Shown: positions 31,186 through 42,441, counted from the stretch's first letter. The stretch: DNA of 64,000 nucleotides from Symbiodinium natans (GCA_905221605.1 CAJNDS010000102.1:498001-562000), one strand, 5' to 3'. Translations and numbers: made by a program. The notes: generated by a model from the letters alone, not told the origin.

Positions 31186-31977
31186 AGCTCTGCTGGTTTA
31201 GGGTTTATAGGGTTCGGGCTTTGCCTTATAAACCCTCTAAGCCCTGACCGTTCTCGAGCCTGCGGGGCAGAGGAAACCCTGCCAGGCCAAAAACTCTTGG
31301 GGGGGATCCTTATTTTTGACAAGGCAGGGCGACAAGCTGCCCAACCCCTAAAACCCCCAAAGCCCCAAACCCTAAGCCCTAAACCCCTAGACCCTACAAC
31401 CCCAAAGCCCGAAACCCCAAACCCCGAAACCCTAAACGCCTGAACCCCTAAAACCCCGGAAAGACCCAAGCAAATGTCGAGCTCAAAGGGTTGACGAAGG
31501 TTTCAGGCGTTAGGGCTTTAAGGGGTGTCTGACAATGATGCGGGCGTTCGGGGTTCTAGGGTTTTGGGGTTTAGGCGGATAGGAGGGGGGTCAGGGTTTT
31601 ATGGTTCAGGGCTTTTCAGGGCTTAGGGTGTAGGGCTTGGCTGTTGTAGACCCAAACCCTACACGGCAGGCACTCCGCTTCCTGTTATCTTGTTTACATT
31701 TCGTGTGGTCTAGGTTTGACGGGTTTCAGGGAAACCTACTTCAACTCACAAACCCTAAACATCGAAACCCCTGCAGCCCTGCACAAGCCTGATATCCCCA
31801 ATGCCCTAACCGAACCACTTCCCAAACCCCTCCCGTACCCCCACAAACCTTCGAAACTGAGCCCGCACACCTCCAAACCCGAGACTCCTAAATCCCTCAA
31901 CACGAGAACGCGACACCCATGAACCCCGAAACGGAAAGACCTCAGACCCGAAAACTCCAAACTCTAAACCCCTGGGC
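31186..31977. other. Intergenic/intronic variant telomere repeats, no exon recognised
   Basis: CCCTAAA-like and TTTAGGG-like variants with strong drift, and unique DNA near 31640-31740. Nothing coding is supported. Confidence 0.5.
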
Positions 31978-32179
31978 CCGGAAAATCAGCTGCCTCAGCT
32001 CCGCGGCAGTCACCGTGCCTGTCAAGGCTTTCGAGTTTCAGGGGCCAGGGTTCAGTGGCTCACCCTCAAGGCCCTTCAGCAGGCGAGCTGCCGTTGCCGT
32101 CACGGTCGAAGTGCTGCAGCATCTGGTTGATGGGCCAATCGCTGTAGATCAGCCGCTCAAAGACCCGGGAGACCAGAAC
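31978..32179 (-). CDS. EF-hand encoded across two exons (phosphatase gene)
   Basis: Exon 32092-32179 (VFERLIYSDWPINQMLQHFD..., 29 codons plus one base) and exon 31978-32018 (TVTAAELRQLIFR) are split by a 73-bp GC-AG intron. Joined, they give the perfect calcium loop D-R-D-G-N-G-T-V-T-A-A-E followed by LRQLIF. The acceptor is AG|G and the downstream donor is GC in phase 0. This is the clearest single proof that GC donors operate here. Confidence 0.9.
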
Positions 32180-32297
32180 CTACGCGCCCAGGAGTGCACC
32201 GCCCCAAAGCCCTTATGACTCAGAACCCGCAAAGCCCGAAAAACCCTGTGAAACCCCTAAACCCCCCCCCTTCCCCCCCCCAAAGAAAAAAGAAACT

Positions 32298-32353
32298 CAA
32301 TAACAATAATAATAATAATAACAATAATAATAATAATCATAATAATAATAATA
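32298..32353. repeat. (AAT)n microsatellite
   Basis: AAT/AAC triplets producing a poly-Asn ORF artefact. Confidence 0.95.
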
Positions 32354-32491
32354 AAAGGAGCTTAACTTTAGATGTTCATGCTTCTGCCAAGCCTGGGACC
32401 ACTCGTCCGAGATCTCGGAGCCGGCCAGGCCAACACCTTCACTCTCATGGGGACTCTCCCTTGGACCCCCTAAGGTTGTGCCCCAAAGGTT

Positions 32492-32597
32492 TGGGGGTTT
32501 AGGGTTTAGGGTTTAGGGTTTAGGGTTTAGGGTTTAGGGTTTAGGGTTTAGGGTTTAGGGTTTAGGGTTTAGGGTTTAGGGTTTAGGGTTTAGGGTT
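32492..32597. repeat. TTTAGGG array
   Basis: About 15 perfect heptamers. Confidence 0.96.
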
Positions 32598-32704
32598 AGG
32601 GTTTAGCGTTGTGTTTGAAAGTGAGTCGGACTTTTGCATATTGCCTCCGTCCACCCCTTACGAGGCGCTCAGGGTTTAGGGTTTAGCGTTTAGGCTGCAG
32701 GGTT

Positions 32705-32912
32705 TAGGGGGTTTTAGGGTTTTAGGGTTTTAGGGTTTTAGGGTTTTAGGGTTTTAGGGTTTTAGGGTTTTAGGTTTTAGGGTTTTAGGGTTTTAGGGTT
32801 TTAGGGTTTTAGGGTTTTAGGGTTTTAGGGTTTTAGGGTTTTAGGGTTTTAGGGTTTTAGGGTTTTAGGGTTTTAGGGTTTTAGGGTTTTAGGGTTTTAG
32901 GGTTTTAGGGTT
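32705..32912. repeat. TTTTAGGG octamer array
   Basis: About 25 copies of an eight-base variant (one extra T) without mixing with the seven-base form until its end. Local amplification of a variant unit is more likely than direct telomerase addition. Confidence 0.96.
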
Positions 32913-33201
32913 TAGGGCTACAGAATCCTTAGGGAATACAAGGGCTATTTTGGGAGGACATGAAGGGGAGCCCTTAGGGGTGCAACCTCGGGGGTGCGAG
33001 TCTTGATCCCTTGACACCTGGTCTCCGACCATGAAAGCCCAAAGCTTCAAACCCTGAACCCTAAACCCTAAAACTCTAAAACCCTAAACCCTAAACCCTA
33101 AACCCTAAAACCCTAAAACCCTAAACCCAAAATACCCTAAACCCCTGAAACCCCAAACGCCCTAAACCCCTAAGGCCTGATTTAAGGGCTTGCCGGCACT
33201 G

Positions 33202-33267
33202 AAGCAAAGTCGGGGCGCGGAAGCGGTGCACAAAGGCCACGTAGTCCACCATGTGTGTGCCTGGCTC
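33202..33267 (-). CDS. EF-hand second-half exon (phosphatase gene)
   Basis: After AG|GAG the reading EPGTHMVDYVAFVHRFRAP matches the end of an EF-hand loop and exit helix (GxxVDYxxFVxRF), as in PPEF/rdgC C-terminal domains. The 3' edge is uncertain (GC donor near 33205). A preceding exon should supply the loop start. Confidence 0.7.
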
Positions 33268-33299
33268 CTGACCGGGGAAGTGTTTTTAGGGTTTTGGGT

Positions 33300-36200
33300 T
33301 TAGGTTTAGGGTTTACGGTTTAGGGGTTAGGGTTTAGGGTTTGGGGTTTGGGGTTTGGGGTTTGGGTTTTGGGGTTCAGGGTTTAGGGTTTAGGGTTTTA
33401 GGGCTTAGGGCTTAGGGTTTAGGGTTTAGGGGGGTAGGGTTTGGGGGGTCTCGCGTTTAAGGTTGCAGGCCTTTAGCCTTCTGTTTGGGCTTGAGCTCTA
33501 CATGAAAACAACAACCGGAAACCGGCTTTTCGTAAGCTCGGCTACTTAAAGCCCTGATTCTTCGGCCCGGCATGGTTTGGGACTCAAGACCGCTACACCC
33601 CAGGCAGGCTGTGCTGCTCCCGAAACCCTAAACCCCTTAAAGCCCCAGCCCAACACCCTATTGGGCCGCGCTTTCTCATTCGTGGCCGAGTTTGAAGACT
33701 TCAGGGTCCTAGCAAGAAGGGGCAGTTGTGAGACTTCGCACGGACAGTGAGAGTTTAGGCTTTTTGGGGTGGTTCAGGGCTTAGGTTCCATGCAACCTCA
33801 AAAGCTTCAACATCAAAACGCTTCCCCCAACGCAATACCAAATTTAAAGCCCAAAGCCCCTCCCACTAAGCGAACGCCTCACAGACACTACCGCTAACAT
33901 CATCTACACGCCCCCTATGACGCCTCGACTTAGTCCAGCTGTCCTCCCGACACACCAACACCCGAAACCCTAAACCCTAAACCCTAAACCTCGGGACCTC
34001 CACGGCCAAAAGCTGCCGCAGCTGCTCCCATGGACTGGGCGCTTCGGGGTTGGGGGGGGGGGGGGGGGGGGGGGGGGGCTTGGGGGCGCTTCGTTCGGGG
34101 TTTAGGGTTTGGGGTTAGGGTTTAGGGTTTAGGGTTTAGGGTTTAGGGTTTAGGGTTTAGGGTTTAGGGTTTAGGGTTTAGGGTTTAGGGTGATTTTTTG
34201 GAGCCGGCTTGAAGGTGTCAGGGGCGGGGTTTGGGATGTGGGGTGGGGGTGGGGTTCAGGGTGTCAAGAAAGGGCCACTCTGCCCTCTGAATGGCTCCTG
34301 CCGTAGCACAGAAGGCCTGCAGGAAAGGCCGAAAAGTGCACCTCCCCAACGCGTGAATCAACCAAGGATCTTCCCTAAACATTAAACCCTAAACCCTAAA
34401 CCCTAAACCCTAAACTCTTCTTCCTCACGAACCCGCTTTTACTTTGGAAAAGTTCAAGTTCCTCTCAGCCACAAACGTACTGTTGCCCGACGGCCATAGC
34501 CCCTAAACCCTAAAGCATCCTGGAGCAGAGCACCGCGAAATCCAGAATGCAAAAATCACTGCGATGACGAACTCTTCAGTTCGTGAACTGCAGTTCGTGC
34601 CCCGAGATGCGTGGCGAGTTCTGCTAGATTCACAGATGGGGGGGTTTCGGGTTTTCGGGTTTAGGGTTTAGGGCTAAACCCTAAACCCTAAACCCTAAAC
34701 TCTAAACCCTAAACCCAAAACCCAAAACCCGAAACCCTAAACCCTAAACCCTCCCTAAGCCTCTCATCTGCCCGGGGCGCAGCTCTCCCAGCACCGCGCT
34801 GCAGCCCTGCAGCCAGACTTGCACCTGGCTGGTTTAGGGTGCAGGGTGTAGGGTTTAGTGTTTAGGGTTTAGGGATTAGGGATTTAGGGTTTAGGGTTTA
34901 GGGTTTTAGGGTTTTAGGGTTTAGGATTTTGGGTTTTTGGGTTTGGGGTTTTGGGGTTTGGGGTTTTAGGGCGTTAGGGTTTCAGGGTTTTAGGGTCGAG
35001 GGTGTATGGGCTTTAGGGTTGTTATGGATTTAGGATGTTCGAGGCTTATGGGTTTGGGGCTGACGGTTGAGGGTTGAGGGTTTCTGGGCTTTCGGGGCTT
35101 TTTGGGCTTAGGGTTTCTGGCTGAAAATTTAGGGTCTGTGGGCTTTCTGGGGTTTATGGTGTTTATGGATTTAGGAATTTGGGGTTTATGGGGTTCAAGG
35201 TTGAGGGTTGAGGGTTTCTGGGCTTTCTGGGCTGGCTGTAGGGGCTTAGGCTCTTTCGGGGGTTTAGGGGTTTAGGGTCTCCTTAGGCGTTTTAGCCAGG
35301 GTTTGGGGTCCCAGGCTATAGGGCCGAGGGTTTCGAGCGGCCAGGCCACGTCGATGAAGCCCGTCTTGCTCCTCTCATCATGCGAGAAGAAGTAAGCGAA
35401 GAGGGCCTGGGCGACTCGGGAGCAAAAATAAGCCCGTTCAACCCCGCAGACCCTTGCATAATGTGGGGGGCCTCAATAATTAGAATAGGGGTTTATGGGT
35501 CATGATTGTTGTATATTTATGAAGGGACCATAGGGGAATACCATTAGTAATTCTGCCGGCCCCCTGTAAGCCCTACAAACCTAGAAGGAGGTTCCCCCAA
35601 AGCCTCGCCAAGGGACTAGGGCTGAGGGTTTAGGTCTGAGGGTTTTGGGTTTAGGGCTTAGGGCTTCTTAGTAACCCAGTAACCACATCACAATAAGGGC
35701 ACCCTTTTCTGGGTTGGTTACTGTTTAAGGGGAACCTTGAACCAAAAAAAGGGAACAGGGTACCACTGGACTACCCAGGCTTAGGGTTTAGGGTCTCCAA
35801 CATTCAGCGATGGGCTCTGCGGGGCTCTGTGGGATTCGGGCCCATGAAGCTCCCAAGCAAACCTCGCAGATCCGAAGACTGAGACCCCCCCCCCCCAAGC
35901 CCAGAAATCGGGAGAGACAGAAACCCGGGGGCCCCCAAATCAACCCCAGACCCTAACCCTAAAACTTAAAACCCCTCTAAACTCCTAAACACCTAAACAC
36001 CTAAACACCTAAATCCGAAAACCCCTAACCCCTAAACCCTAACCCTCAACCCCTAAACCCTAAACCCTAAACCCTAAACACCAAGCCCCGCAAAAACATC
36101 GCCGCCTTTTCCGCGCGTGCTCAGTAGGCTTTAGGCTGCCCGGCAAGGTTCCCCGCCCCAACTTGGGCTCAGGGCTTCGGGTTTAGGGTTTAGGGCTAGG

Positions 36201-36640
36201 GATTTAGGGTTTGGGGTTTAGGGTTTAGGGTTTGGGGTTTAGGGATTTAGGGTTTCGGGTTTAGGTTTGGGGTTTGGGGTTGAAGGTCGGGGACCCAAAC
36301 GCGCGCAAGCAAGTGCGAACCATACTCCTCAAGCCCAGCTGAAACACAACACTGAGAAAAGAAAGCCCTAAGCCCTAAACCCGTACACGAAGCTGCAACC
36401 TCCTATACACCCCAAACCCAAAACCCTAAACCCTATTGCCCCCAAACCTCAAACCTCAAACCTCAAACCTCAAACCCTAAACCCTAAACCCTAAACCCTA
36501 AACCCTAAACCCTAAACCCTAAACCCTAAACCCTAAACCCTAAACACAAACCCCACGAAACCCCAAAACGGTGCCAGAGGCCCTGGCAGGCTTCTGTTCG
36601 ACCACGAGCTGCGCCAGCTGCCGGAGCAGCTCTCTAGGTA
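33300..36640 (-). other. Exon-like islands in telomere-like introns (phosphatase gene region)
   Basis: Coding-like minus islands. Near 34000-34045: WEQLRQLLAVE, GT donor. Near 34275-34325: AFCATAGAIQRAEW after CCTGCAG|G. Near 34757-34815: VQVWLQGCSAVLGELRPG, GC donor. 35342-35406: ALFAYFFSHDERSKTGFIDV (EF-like). Near 36100-36160: LGRGTLPGSLKPTEHARK. Near 36580-36630: ELLRQLAQLVVEQKPA. Introns hold TTTAGGG (34085-34192), CCCTAAA (36475-36545) and MITE-like pieces (35465-35575, 35670-35776). Confidence 0.5.
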
Positions 36641-36649
36641 GCCTGGCGT

Positions 36650-36745
36650 GGGGTTTGGGGTTTGGGGTTTGGGGTTTGGGGTTTGGGGTTTGGGGTTTGG
36701 GGTTTGGGGTTTGGGGTTTGGGGTTGGGGGTTTGGGGTTTGGGGT
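36650..36745. repeat. TTTGGGG variant array
   Basis: About 12 TTTGGGG heptamers, a G-rich variant of the telomere-like unit, producing a WGLGFGV ORF artefact. Confidence 0.93.
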
Positions 36746-36954
36746 TTAGGGTTAGGGTTTAGGGCTTAGGGCTTAGGGTTTAGGGGTTGACGCTTGAGGG
36801 CTTGGGGCTCATACAAGGCTTCAGGACTGAAGGGTGGAATCCCCTAGGCACGACAGCCCCATGCATCCCAAATCATCCACAACCCTGCAAACACCTGGCC
36901 TCCCTCCCCCCCCCCCCCAAAAAAAAAAATCCGGCAGACCCCACAAACGCACCC

Positions 36955-37030
36955 CGAAACCATCCGTCGCCTGTCTTGCTGCGGGTCCTCCTGCGGCACG
37001 CTTTGGGCGATTGCCAGCTCCGCGGCCTCT
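36955..37030 (-). other. Exon-like island
   Basis: Minus reading EAAELAIAQSVPQEDPQQ after a CAG acceptor is coding-like. It is probably another exon of the phosphatase gene; phase to neighbours not resolved. Confidence 0.45.
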
Positions 37031-37513
37031 GCTTAAGCTTGACCAAGAACCCCCCCCAAACCATAAATGTTAGGATGTTTCCTTAGACTACGGTGCACGC
37101 ATTTGATAAGAAATCGTTCCAAACAAGAAATTAGACCCTGGAGGAGTGCCCCTGTTTCTTAACCAGGGTCTGGCACAAGGCAAATTTCTTATTCCCAGGC
37201 CTTGTGTATGGTTTGGGGGGGGGGGGGGGGGGGCGGTCACGGGGGACGGGGGGGTCACCGGGGAGAGCTCAACGACACCGTTTTTGAGGTTTTGGGGGCT
37301 GAAAACTCCAAAAACGATGTCGTTGAACTCTGGAGAGGGTGGGGGGGTCACGGGGGACAGGAGGTCACGAGCGACGTGGGGGGAGTTCAACGACACTGTT
37401 TTTGAGGTTTTGGGGGCTGAAAACTCCAAAAACGATGTCGTTGAACTCTGGGGTGGGGGGGTCACGGCCCAAGCGGCGAATCCATTTGGTTGAGAGGCGT
37501 TATGGCCAGCACT

Positions 37514-37585
37514 TTTCCCTGTGGCCTAATGGTTAAGGCGTCGGCATTGGAACGTAAGGTCGCAGGCTCGATTCCTGCCGGTGTC
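37514..37585 (+). ncRNA. tRNA-Arg-like pol III unit, copy 1
   Basis: A box TGGCCTAATGG at 37522-37532 and B box GGCTCGATTCC at 37565-37575. D-arm GCCT/AGGC and T-arm GCAGG/CCTGC pair perfectly, as in eukaryotic tRNA-Arg. The anticodon stem (TCGGC versus CGTAA) and acceptor stem do not pair, so this is a tRNA-derived promoter unit rather than a working tRNA. Confidence 0.7.
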
Positions 37586-38035
37586 AACGGGGTTCAACGA
37601 CACCGTTTTTGAGGCTTTGGGAGCTGAAAACTCCAAAATAGATGTCGTTGAACTGTGGGGCGCACCGGGGACAGTTCAACGACACTGTTTCTGAGGTTTT
37701 GGGGGCTGAAAACTCCAAAAACGATGTCGTTGAACTCTGGGCGGGGGGAGGGTGGGGGTCACGGGGGACGGGAGGTCACCGGGCAGGAGTTCAACGACAC
37801 CGTTTTTGAGGTTTTGGGGGCTGAAAACTCCAAAAACGATGTCGTTGAACTCTGGAGAGGGTTGGGAGGTCACGGGGGACAGGAGGTCACGAGCGACGTG
37901 GGGGGAGTTCAACGACACTGTTTTTGAGGTTTTGGGGGCTGAAAACTCCAAAAACGATGTCGTTGAACTCTGGGGTGGGGGGGTCACGGCCCAAGCGGCG
38001 AATCCATTTGGTTGAGAGGCGTTATGGCCAGCACT

Positions 38036-38107
38036 TTTCCCTGTGGCCTAATGGTTAAGGCGTCGGCATTGGAACGTAAGGTCGCAGGCTCGATTCCTGC
38101 CGGTGTC
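38036..38107 (+). ncRNA. tRNA-Arg-like pol III unit, copy 2
   Basis: Exact tandem copy of 37514-37585, 522 bp downstream, with A box 38044-38054 and B box 38087-38097 intact. Confidence 0.7.
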
Positions 38108-38567
38108 AACGGGGTTCAACGACACCGTTTTTGAGGCTTTGGGAGCTGAAAACTCCAAAATAGATGTCGTTGAACTGTGGGGCGCACCGGGGACAGTTCA
38201 ACGACACTGTTTCTGAGGTTTTGGGGGCTGAAAACTCCAAAAACGATGTCGTTGAACTCTGGGCGGGGGGAGGGTGGGGGTCACGGGGGACGGGAGGTCA
38301 CCGGGCAGGAGTTCAACGACACCGTTTTTGAGGTTTTGGGGGCTGAAAACTCCAAAAACGATGTCGTTGAACTCTGGAGAGGGTTGGGAGGTCACGGGGG
38401 ACAGGAGGTCACGAGCGACGTGGGGGGAGTTCAACGACACTGTTTTTGAGGTTTTGGGGGCTGAAAACTCCAAAAACGATGTCGTTGAACTCTGGGGGGG
38501 GGGGGGGGTCACGGCCCAAGCGGCGAATCCATTTTGGTGTGTGAGGATTGGGGCGTTATAGCCAGCA

Positions 38568-38637
38568 CTTCTCCCCGTGGCCTCATGGTTCAGGCGTCGG
38601 CATTGGAAACGTAACGTCTGCAGGCTCGATTCCGCCG
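38568..38637 (+). ncRNA. tRNA-Arg-like pol III unit, copy 3, diverged
   Basis: A box TGGCCTCATGG (38578-38588) and B box GGCTCGATTCC (38623-38633) survive. The region between has small insertions and the T-arm 3' side is damaged. Confidence 0.6.
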
Positions 38638-39278
38638 CCAGGGTTCAACGGACACGTTTTGAGGTTTTGGAGCTGTGAAAACTTCAAAAAACGATGTCGT
38701 TGAAAACTCTGGGGCGCACGGGGACAGTCACGACACTGTTTCTGAGGTTTTGGGGGCTGAAAACTCCGAAAACGATGTCGTTGAACTCTGGGGGGGGGGG
38801 GGGGGTCACGGGGGACGGGAGGTCACCGGGGAGGAGTTCAACGACACCGTTTTTGAGGTTTTGGGGGCTGAAAAACTCCAAAAACCCCCCCCCGATATTT
38901 TGGTTTTCGTTGAAATATGGGGGGGGGGGGGGGGGGGCACGGGGGACGGGAGGTCACCGGGCAGGAGTTCAACGACACCGTTTTTGAGGTTTTGGGGGCT
39001 GAAAACTCCAAAAACGGTGTGGGGAGTTCAACGACACCGTTTTTGAGGTTTTGGGAGCTGAAAACTCCAAAAACGATGTTGTTGAACTCCCGAGAGGGGT
39101 GTGGGGGGGGGGTTCACGGCGGACGGGTGGTCACCGGGGACACGGGGGGAGAATAAGAAATGTGATAAGACCCTCAATCTTACTTTCATTTCTTCTTCCC
39201 GTGGCCGCCTATAAGAAATATTCAGGGTCTCAACGAAGAACACCCGTTTCTTATCAAACTGATTGCCCGTAGCCGTAA

Positions 39279-39332
39279 TGGGGGGTACTATAGTCTCTTT
39301 TAAGGACTGTTAGTATAAGGGGGAACATCCCA
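39279..39332. mobile_element. MITE family A, right half
   Basis: TTTTAAGGACTGTTAGTATA followed by GGGGGAACATCCCA. The left half is shortened to GGGGGGTACTATAGTC. Confidence 0.8.
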
Positions 39333-39760
39333 ACATGTATGTGTACACCCCTAACATACGACGAAATCCAAGAATTTCGGATATTGGACTTGCAGTTCGT
39401 GTTCGGGTCTTCCCCGCCTCTTTTTGCGGAGGCATCTGCGGCAAAAAGCAGAATCAAGGAACAAGGTGGTGGAAGCGTCACTTCATGGCTTTGAACATGA
39501 CCACCCTCTCAACATCGACCTTCTTTTTATGATGAGATGTGTCGCCCTCAACCGCGCCCCAAGACCTCTTCCGAAGGGTTACCACATCAAAAGTTTTACG
39601 GCTGAGGGCGGCAAGGGCTTGCAGGGACTCTCTCCTTAAGCAGGGTTTAACGCCGACATGGATTCGGGACTCAGGGCCCTGCACCTCTGAACGCTAAGCC
39701 TTACTGGCTGAGACATGGGTTCGCCTTTGTAGTCGCCCTGGATGGGCCTCGAACACGAAA
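39333..39760. other. Unique sequence, no gene recognised
   Basis: About 430 bp free of telomere-like repeat with overlapping short ORFs on both strands (for example 39424-39639 plus, 39478-39684 minus). No family or splice logic supports either. Confidence 0.4.
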
Positions 39761-39908
39761 TTGAAACCCGAAAGCCCGACAAGCCCCAAAGCCCTGTACG
39801 CCCGGTGCCCCTGCACCCCTCATCAACGATACCCTACCAGCCCTGAAACCACAAAACCCCCGCAAAAAACCAAGCCCCGCAAATCCCTCCAAAAAGCCCT
39901 AAACCTGA

Positions 39909-39950
<42 letters not shown>

Positions 39951-40139
39951 AAAAACAAACAAAAAAACACCATAAACTTCCCCCAAAGTCCTCCCAAAAC
40001 CCCATAACCGTATAACCCTAAACTCCCCAAAACCCCAAAACCCCAAAACCCCAAAACCCCAAAACCCCAAAACCCTAAAACCCCAAAAACCCAAAACCCC
40101 AAAACCCCAAAACCCCCAAACCCCAAAACCCCAAACCTT

Positions 40140-40236
40140 GGGATGTTCTCCATGATACTAGCAGTCCTTAATCGGGATTATCGTACCCCCAACTATAATC
40201 CCTACTAAGGACTGCGAGCAGAAGGGGGAACATCCC
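40140..40236. mobile_element. MITE family A, full-length palindrome
   Basis: GGGATGTTCTCC ... GCAGTCCTTAATCGGGATT ... ATCCCTACTAAGGACTGC ... GGGGAACATCCC. Same structure as 31087-31185. Confidence 0.88.
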
Positions 40237-40490
40237 CAACCTGAACCACCAAAATGACCTAAACCTCCCAAAATCTCCCCCCCCCCCCCCCCAAAAAAAA
40301 ATAATTTATCAATAAATAATGATACCTCCCCCTCCCCCCCCCCCCCCCCCCCCAGAAAAAGAAAAAGAAAAACAAAAAAAGGGGGTCTGAGAGGCCTGAA
40401 GCTGGAGCCGTGGAATTTCCGTCTGCTCGCGAGGGATGCCCAGCAAGTCCTCCCAGGCTTGCAATGAAGGAACTGTGGGTTGAGAATGGG

Positions 40491-40625
40491 TGTATATATA
40501 TATATATACATATCCTCTATATATATATATATACAGTATATACATACATACATACATACATGTACATATATATATATATATATGCATGTATGTACATGTG
40601 CATGCATGCATGTCTCTATACATAT
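40491..40625. repeat. TA/CATA microsatellite
   Basis: TA dinucleotides grading into ACAT tetranucleotides and ATGC. The long Tyr/Ile ORFs here are artefacts. A coding-like minus island (AWEDLLGIPREQTEIPRL) lies just left at about 40400-40460. Confidence 0.9.
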
Positions 40626-40737
40626 GTACAATGTGTATCGTATCTCTCTTGTGCAGGGTTCGGGAGCTCGGGTTGGCTTGAGGGCTCTAGGGGTTGAGGG
40701 CAGCTTAGGGCTGATTTTGGGGGGGGGGGAGAGATGG

Positions 40738-40857
40738 GTTTAGGGTTTAGGGTTTAGGGTTTAGGGTTTAGGGTTTAGGGTTTAGGGTTTGGGGCTTAGG
40801 GCTTAGGGCTTAGGGCTTAGGGCTTAGGGTTTAGGGTTTAGGGTTTAGGGTTTAGGG
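40738..40857. repeat. TTTAGGG and CTTAGGG array
   Basis: TTTAGGG heptamers with an internal block of five CTTAGGG variants. Confidence 0.95.
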
Positions 40858-42441
40858 GTGGGGGTTGAGGATGTAGGGCCTCGAGTGCCAGAGGCGAAGC
40901 GACACATCTACCCCTAGAGCCCTAAACCCTAAACCCTGGACCCTACACACCAAATCCTAAACCCCAATTCCCCATCCTCGACCTAGAGAACGTGAGGCGC
41001 GGGAGAAGGAGGCCGAAGCCCGAAGCCCCAAACCCTAAACCCTCAGCCAAAAACCCCGCCATAGCTACCGGAACTCACCGAGGAAGAGCCAGAACCGAAA
41101 CCCTCGACCCTACACCCCGAAACCCTGAATCCCCGAACCCTTAACCCCAAACATCCCGGGCCTCGAGGTTAGAACGGAGCAGGGAGAACTCGCCTGGAGT
41201 TCAGGGCACGGCGGTGTTGATGCAGATTGGGGCTGAAGAGCTTGCGGTTTAGGGTTTAGGGTTGAGGGTTTCTAGTCCTCAATTCGAGAACCTACAAGAA
41301 GCCTAAACCCCAACGGGACCCCCAACCCTGAACTCGGAACCCTCAACCCAGGCCCTTGAACGGTCAACTCGAAACTCGAGACCCTAATCACAAGCCCTTG
41401 AACTGACCCCTTAAACCCTGAACCCCTGAACCCTAAACCCTATTAAACCCTAAACCCTACACCCTACACCCTAAACTCTAAACCCCACACCCTAAACCCT
41501 AAACCCTACACCCTAAACCCTAAACCCTAAACCCCAAACCCCAAACCCCAAACCCCCATGGGCTGCACTCCAAGGAGCGTGCGGACAAAGGCGGCGCAAA
41601 GTGACGGCTCTCGTTGAAGCCAAGCTTTCCTGCGCTCGGACCGAGGGTGAGGGGTTTAGGGCTTATAGGGTTTAGGGTTTAGGGTTTGGAGTTTGGGGTT
41701 TAGGGTTTAGGGTTTAGGGCTAGGGATTTAGGGTTTGGGGTTTAGGGTTTAGGGTTTGGGGTTTAGGGCTTAGGGGTCATGGTCTCCCGAGTCTCCCTTG
41801 GGGGCTCCAGACAAAGGGTCCGGCTTTGCTGAGGCGGGTGCGCGGGAGAAGGCCGGAAGCACAGTTTTCACCTGCTCCTTCCTTCGAGTAGGGCCAGACA
41901 GGGTTTAGGGTTCAAGGTTCAGGGCTCAGGGTTCAGGGTTCAGGGTTTAGGGTTGACGGTATATAAGCGTCTAGGAGAAGCTAAATGGAGTCCACTATTT
42001 GGCCCTGAAACATGTCACACCTGACATGAGGTGAGGTCCTCCGCTCACATGGAAGAGGAGCACCGCCCCATGATTGCCTCTGGTTTAGGGTTTAGGGTTG
42101 AGGGTTTAGGGTTTAGGGTTTAGACGGTCTACATTGAGTCTACATAGACCGAAACCCTAAAGCCTAAGCCCAAAGGCCCTCAAAACTCGAGGAGCCTCTC
42201 CAAGCCACACCTCTTGAACTCCGGATGAAAACGGGTCTAAGCTGCAACGCCGGAGATGATGAAGAGATAGACGCTTACAGCGCACCAATGAGGAGGTGCG
42301 TAGATAGTCTTCATGTATGAATATGAACATGGCTCACTGCAAACCTCTCTCGGATGTGACGAATACCTCAACCCTAAACCCTAAACCCTAAACCCTAAAC
42401 CCTAAACCCTCGCTCCTCAATAGTGCAGCAAGGGAACCCAC
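40858..42441 (-). other. Exon-like islands just downstream of the phosphatase core
   Basis: Minus islands near 41185-41240 (LFSPNLHQHRRALNS, GC donor), 41563-41629 (KAWLQREPSLCAAFVRTLLG after AG|G) and 41800-41872 (VKTVLPAFSRAPASAKPD after AG|G) are probably the next exons after the catalytic core. A plus-strand ORF at about 42160-42330 also looks coding-like and is unresolved. Introns are CCCTAAA/TTTAGGG variants. Confidence 0.5.

Larger units (their letters stand above)
37102..39258. mobile_element. Composite element with 12-bp TIRs, hairpin array and tRNA-like units
   Basis: Ends are the perfect inverted pair TTTGATAAGAAA (37102-37113) and TTTCTTATCAAA (39247-39258). Each end is itself a small palindrome (37102-37196 and 39154-39258). 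Inside are about 15 copies of a hairpin of about 65 bp. Its arms begin GTTCAACGACACCGTTTTTG and its complement; its loop is GGGGGCTG. Spacers are G-rich with GGTCACGGGGGAC. A 522-525 bp higher-order unit repeats (37461, 37983, 38508), each carrying one tRNA-like block. Short ORFs read through the hairpins on both strands but look like by-products of the palindrome. No transposase is encoded. No clear target duplication was found. Confidence 0.75.

Noticed and set aside
33480-33560. Plus-strand exon-like reading AFSLLFGLELYMKTTTGNRLF between CAG|G and GTAAGC
   Set aside because: Splice sites look good, but it is the wrong strand for every recognised gene here and has no family match; kept only as a curiosity.
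37514-37585. Functional tRNA-Arg gene
   Set aside because: Anticodon and acceptor stems do not pair and the unit sits in a tandem repeat.
37146-38561. Repeated ORFs reading NDTVFEVLGAENSKNDVVEL in several frames
   Set aside because: They follow the palindromic hairpin repeats and appear on both strands; no start context or domain.
37262-39100. CRISPR-like array
   Set aside because: Repeats are palindromic hairpins with similar G-rich spacers, no unique spacers, and the DNA is eukaryotic nuclear.
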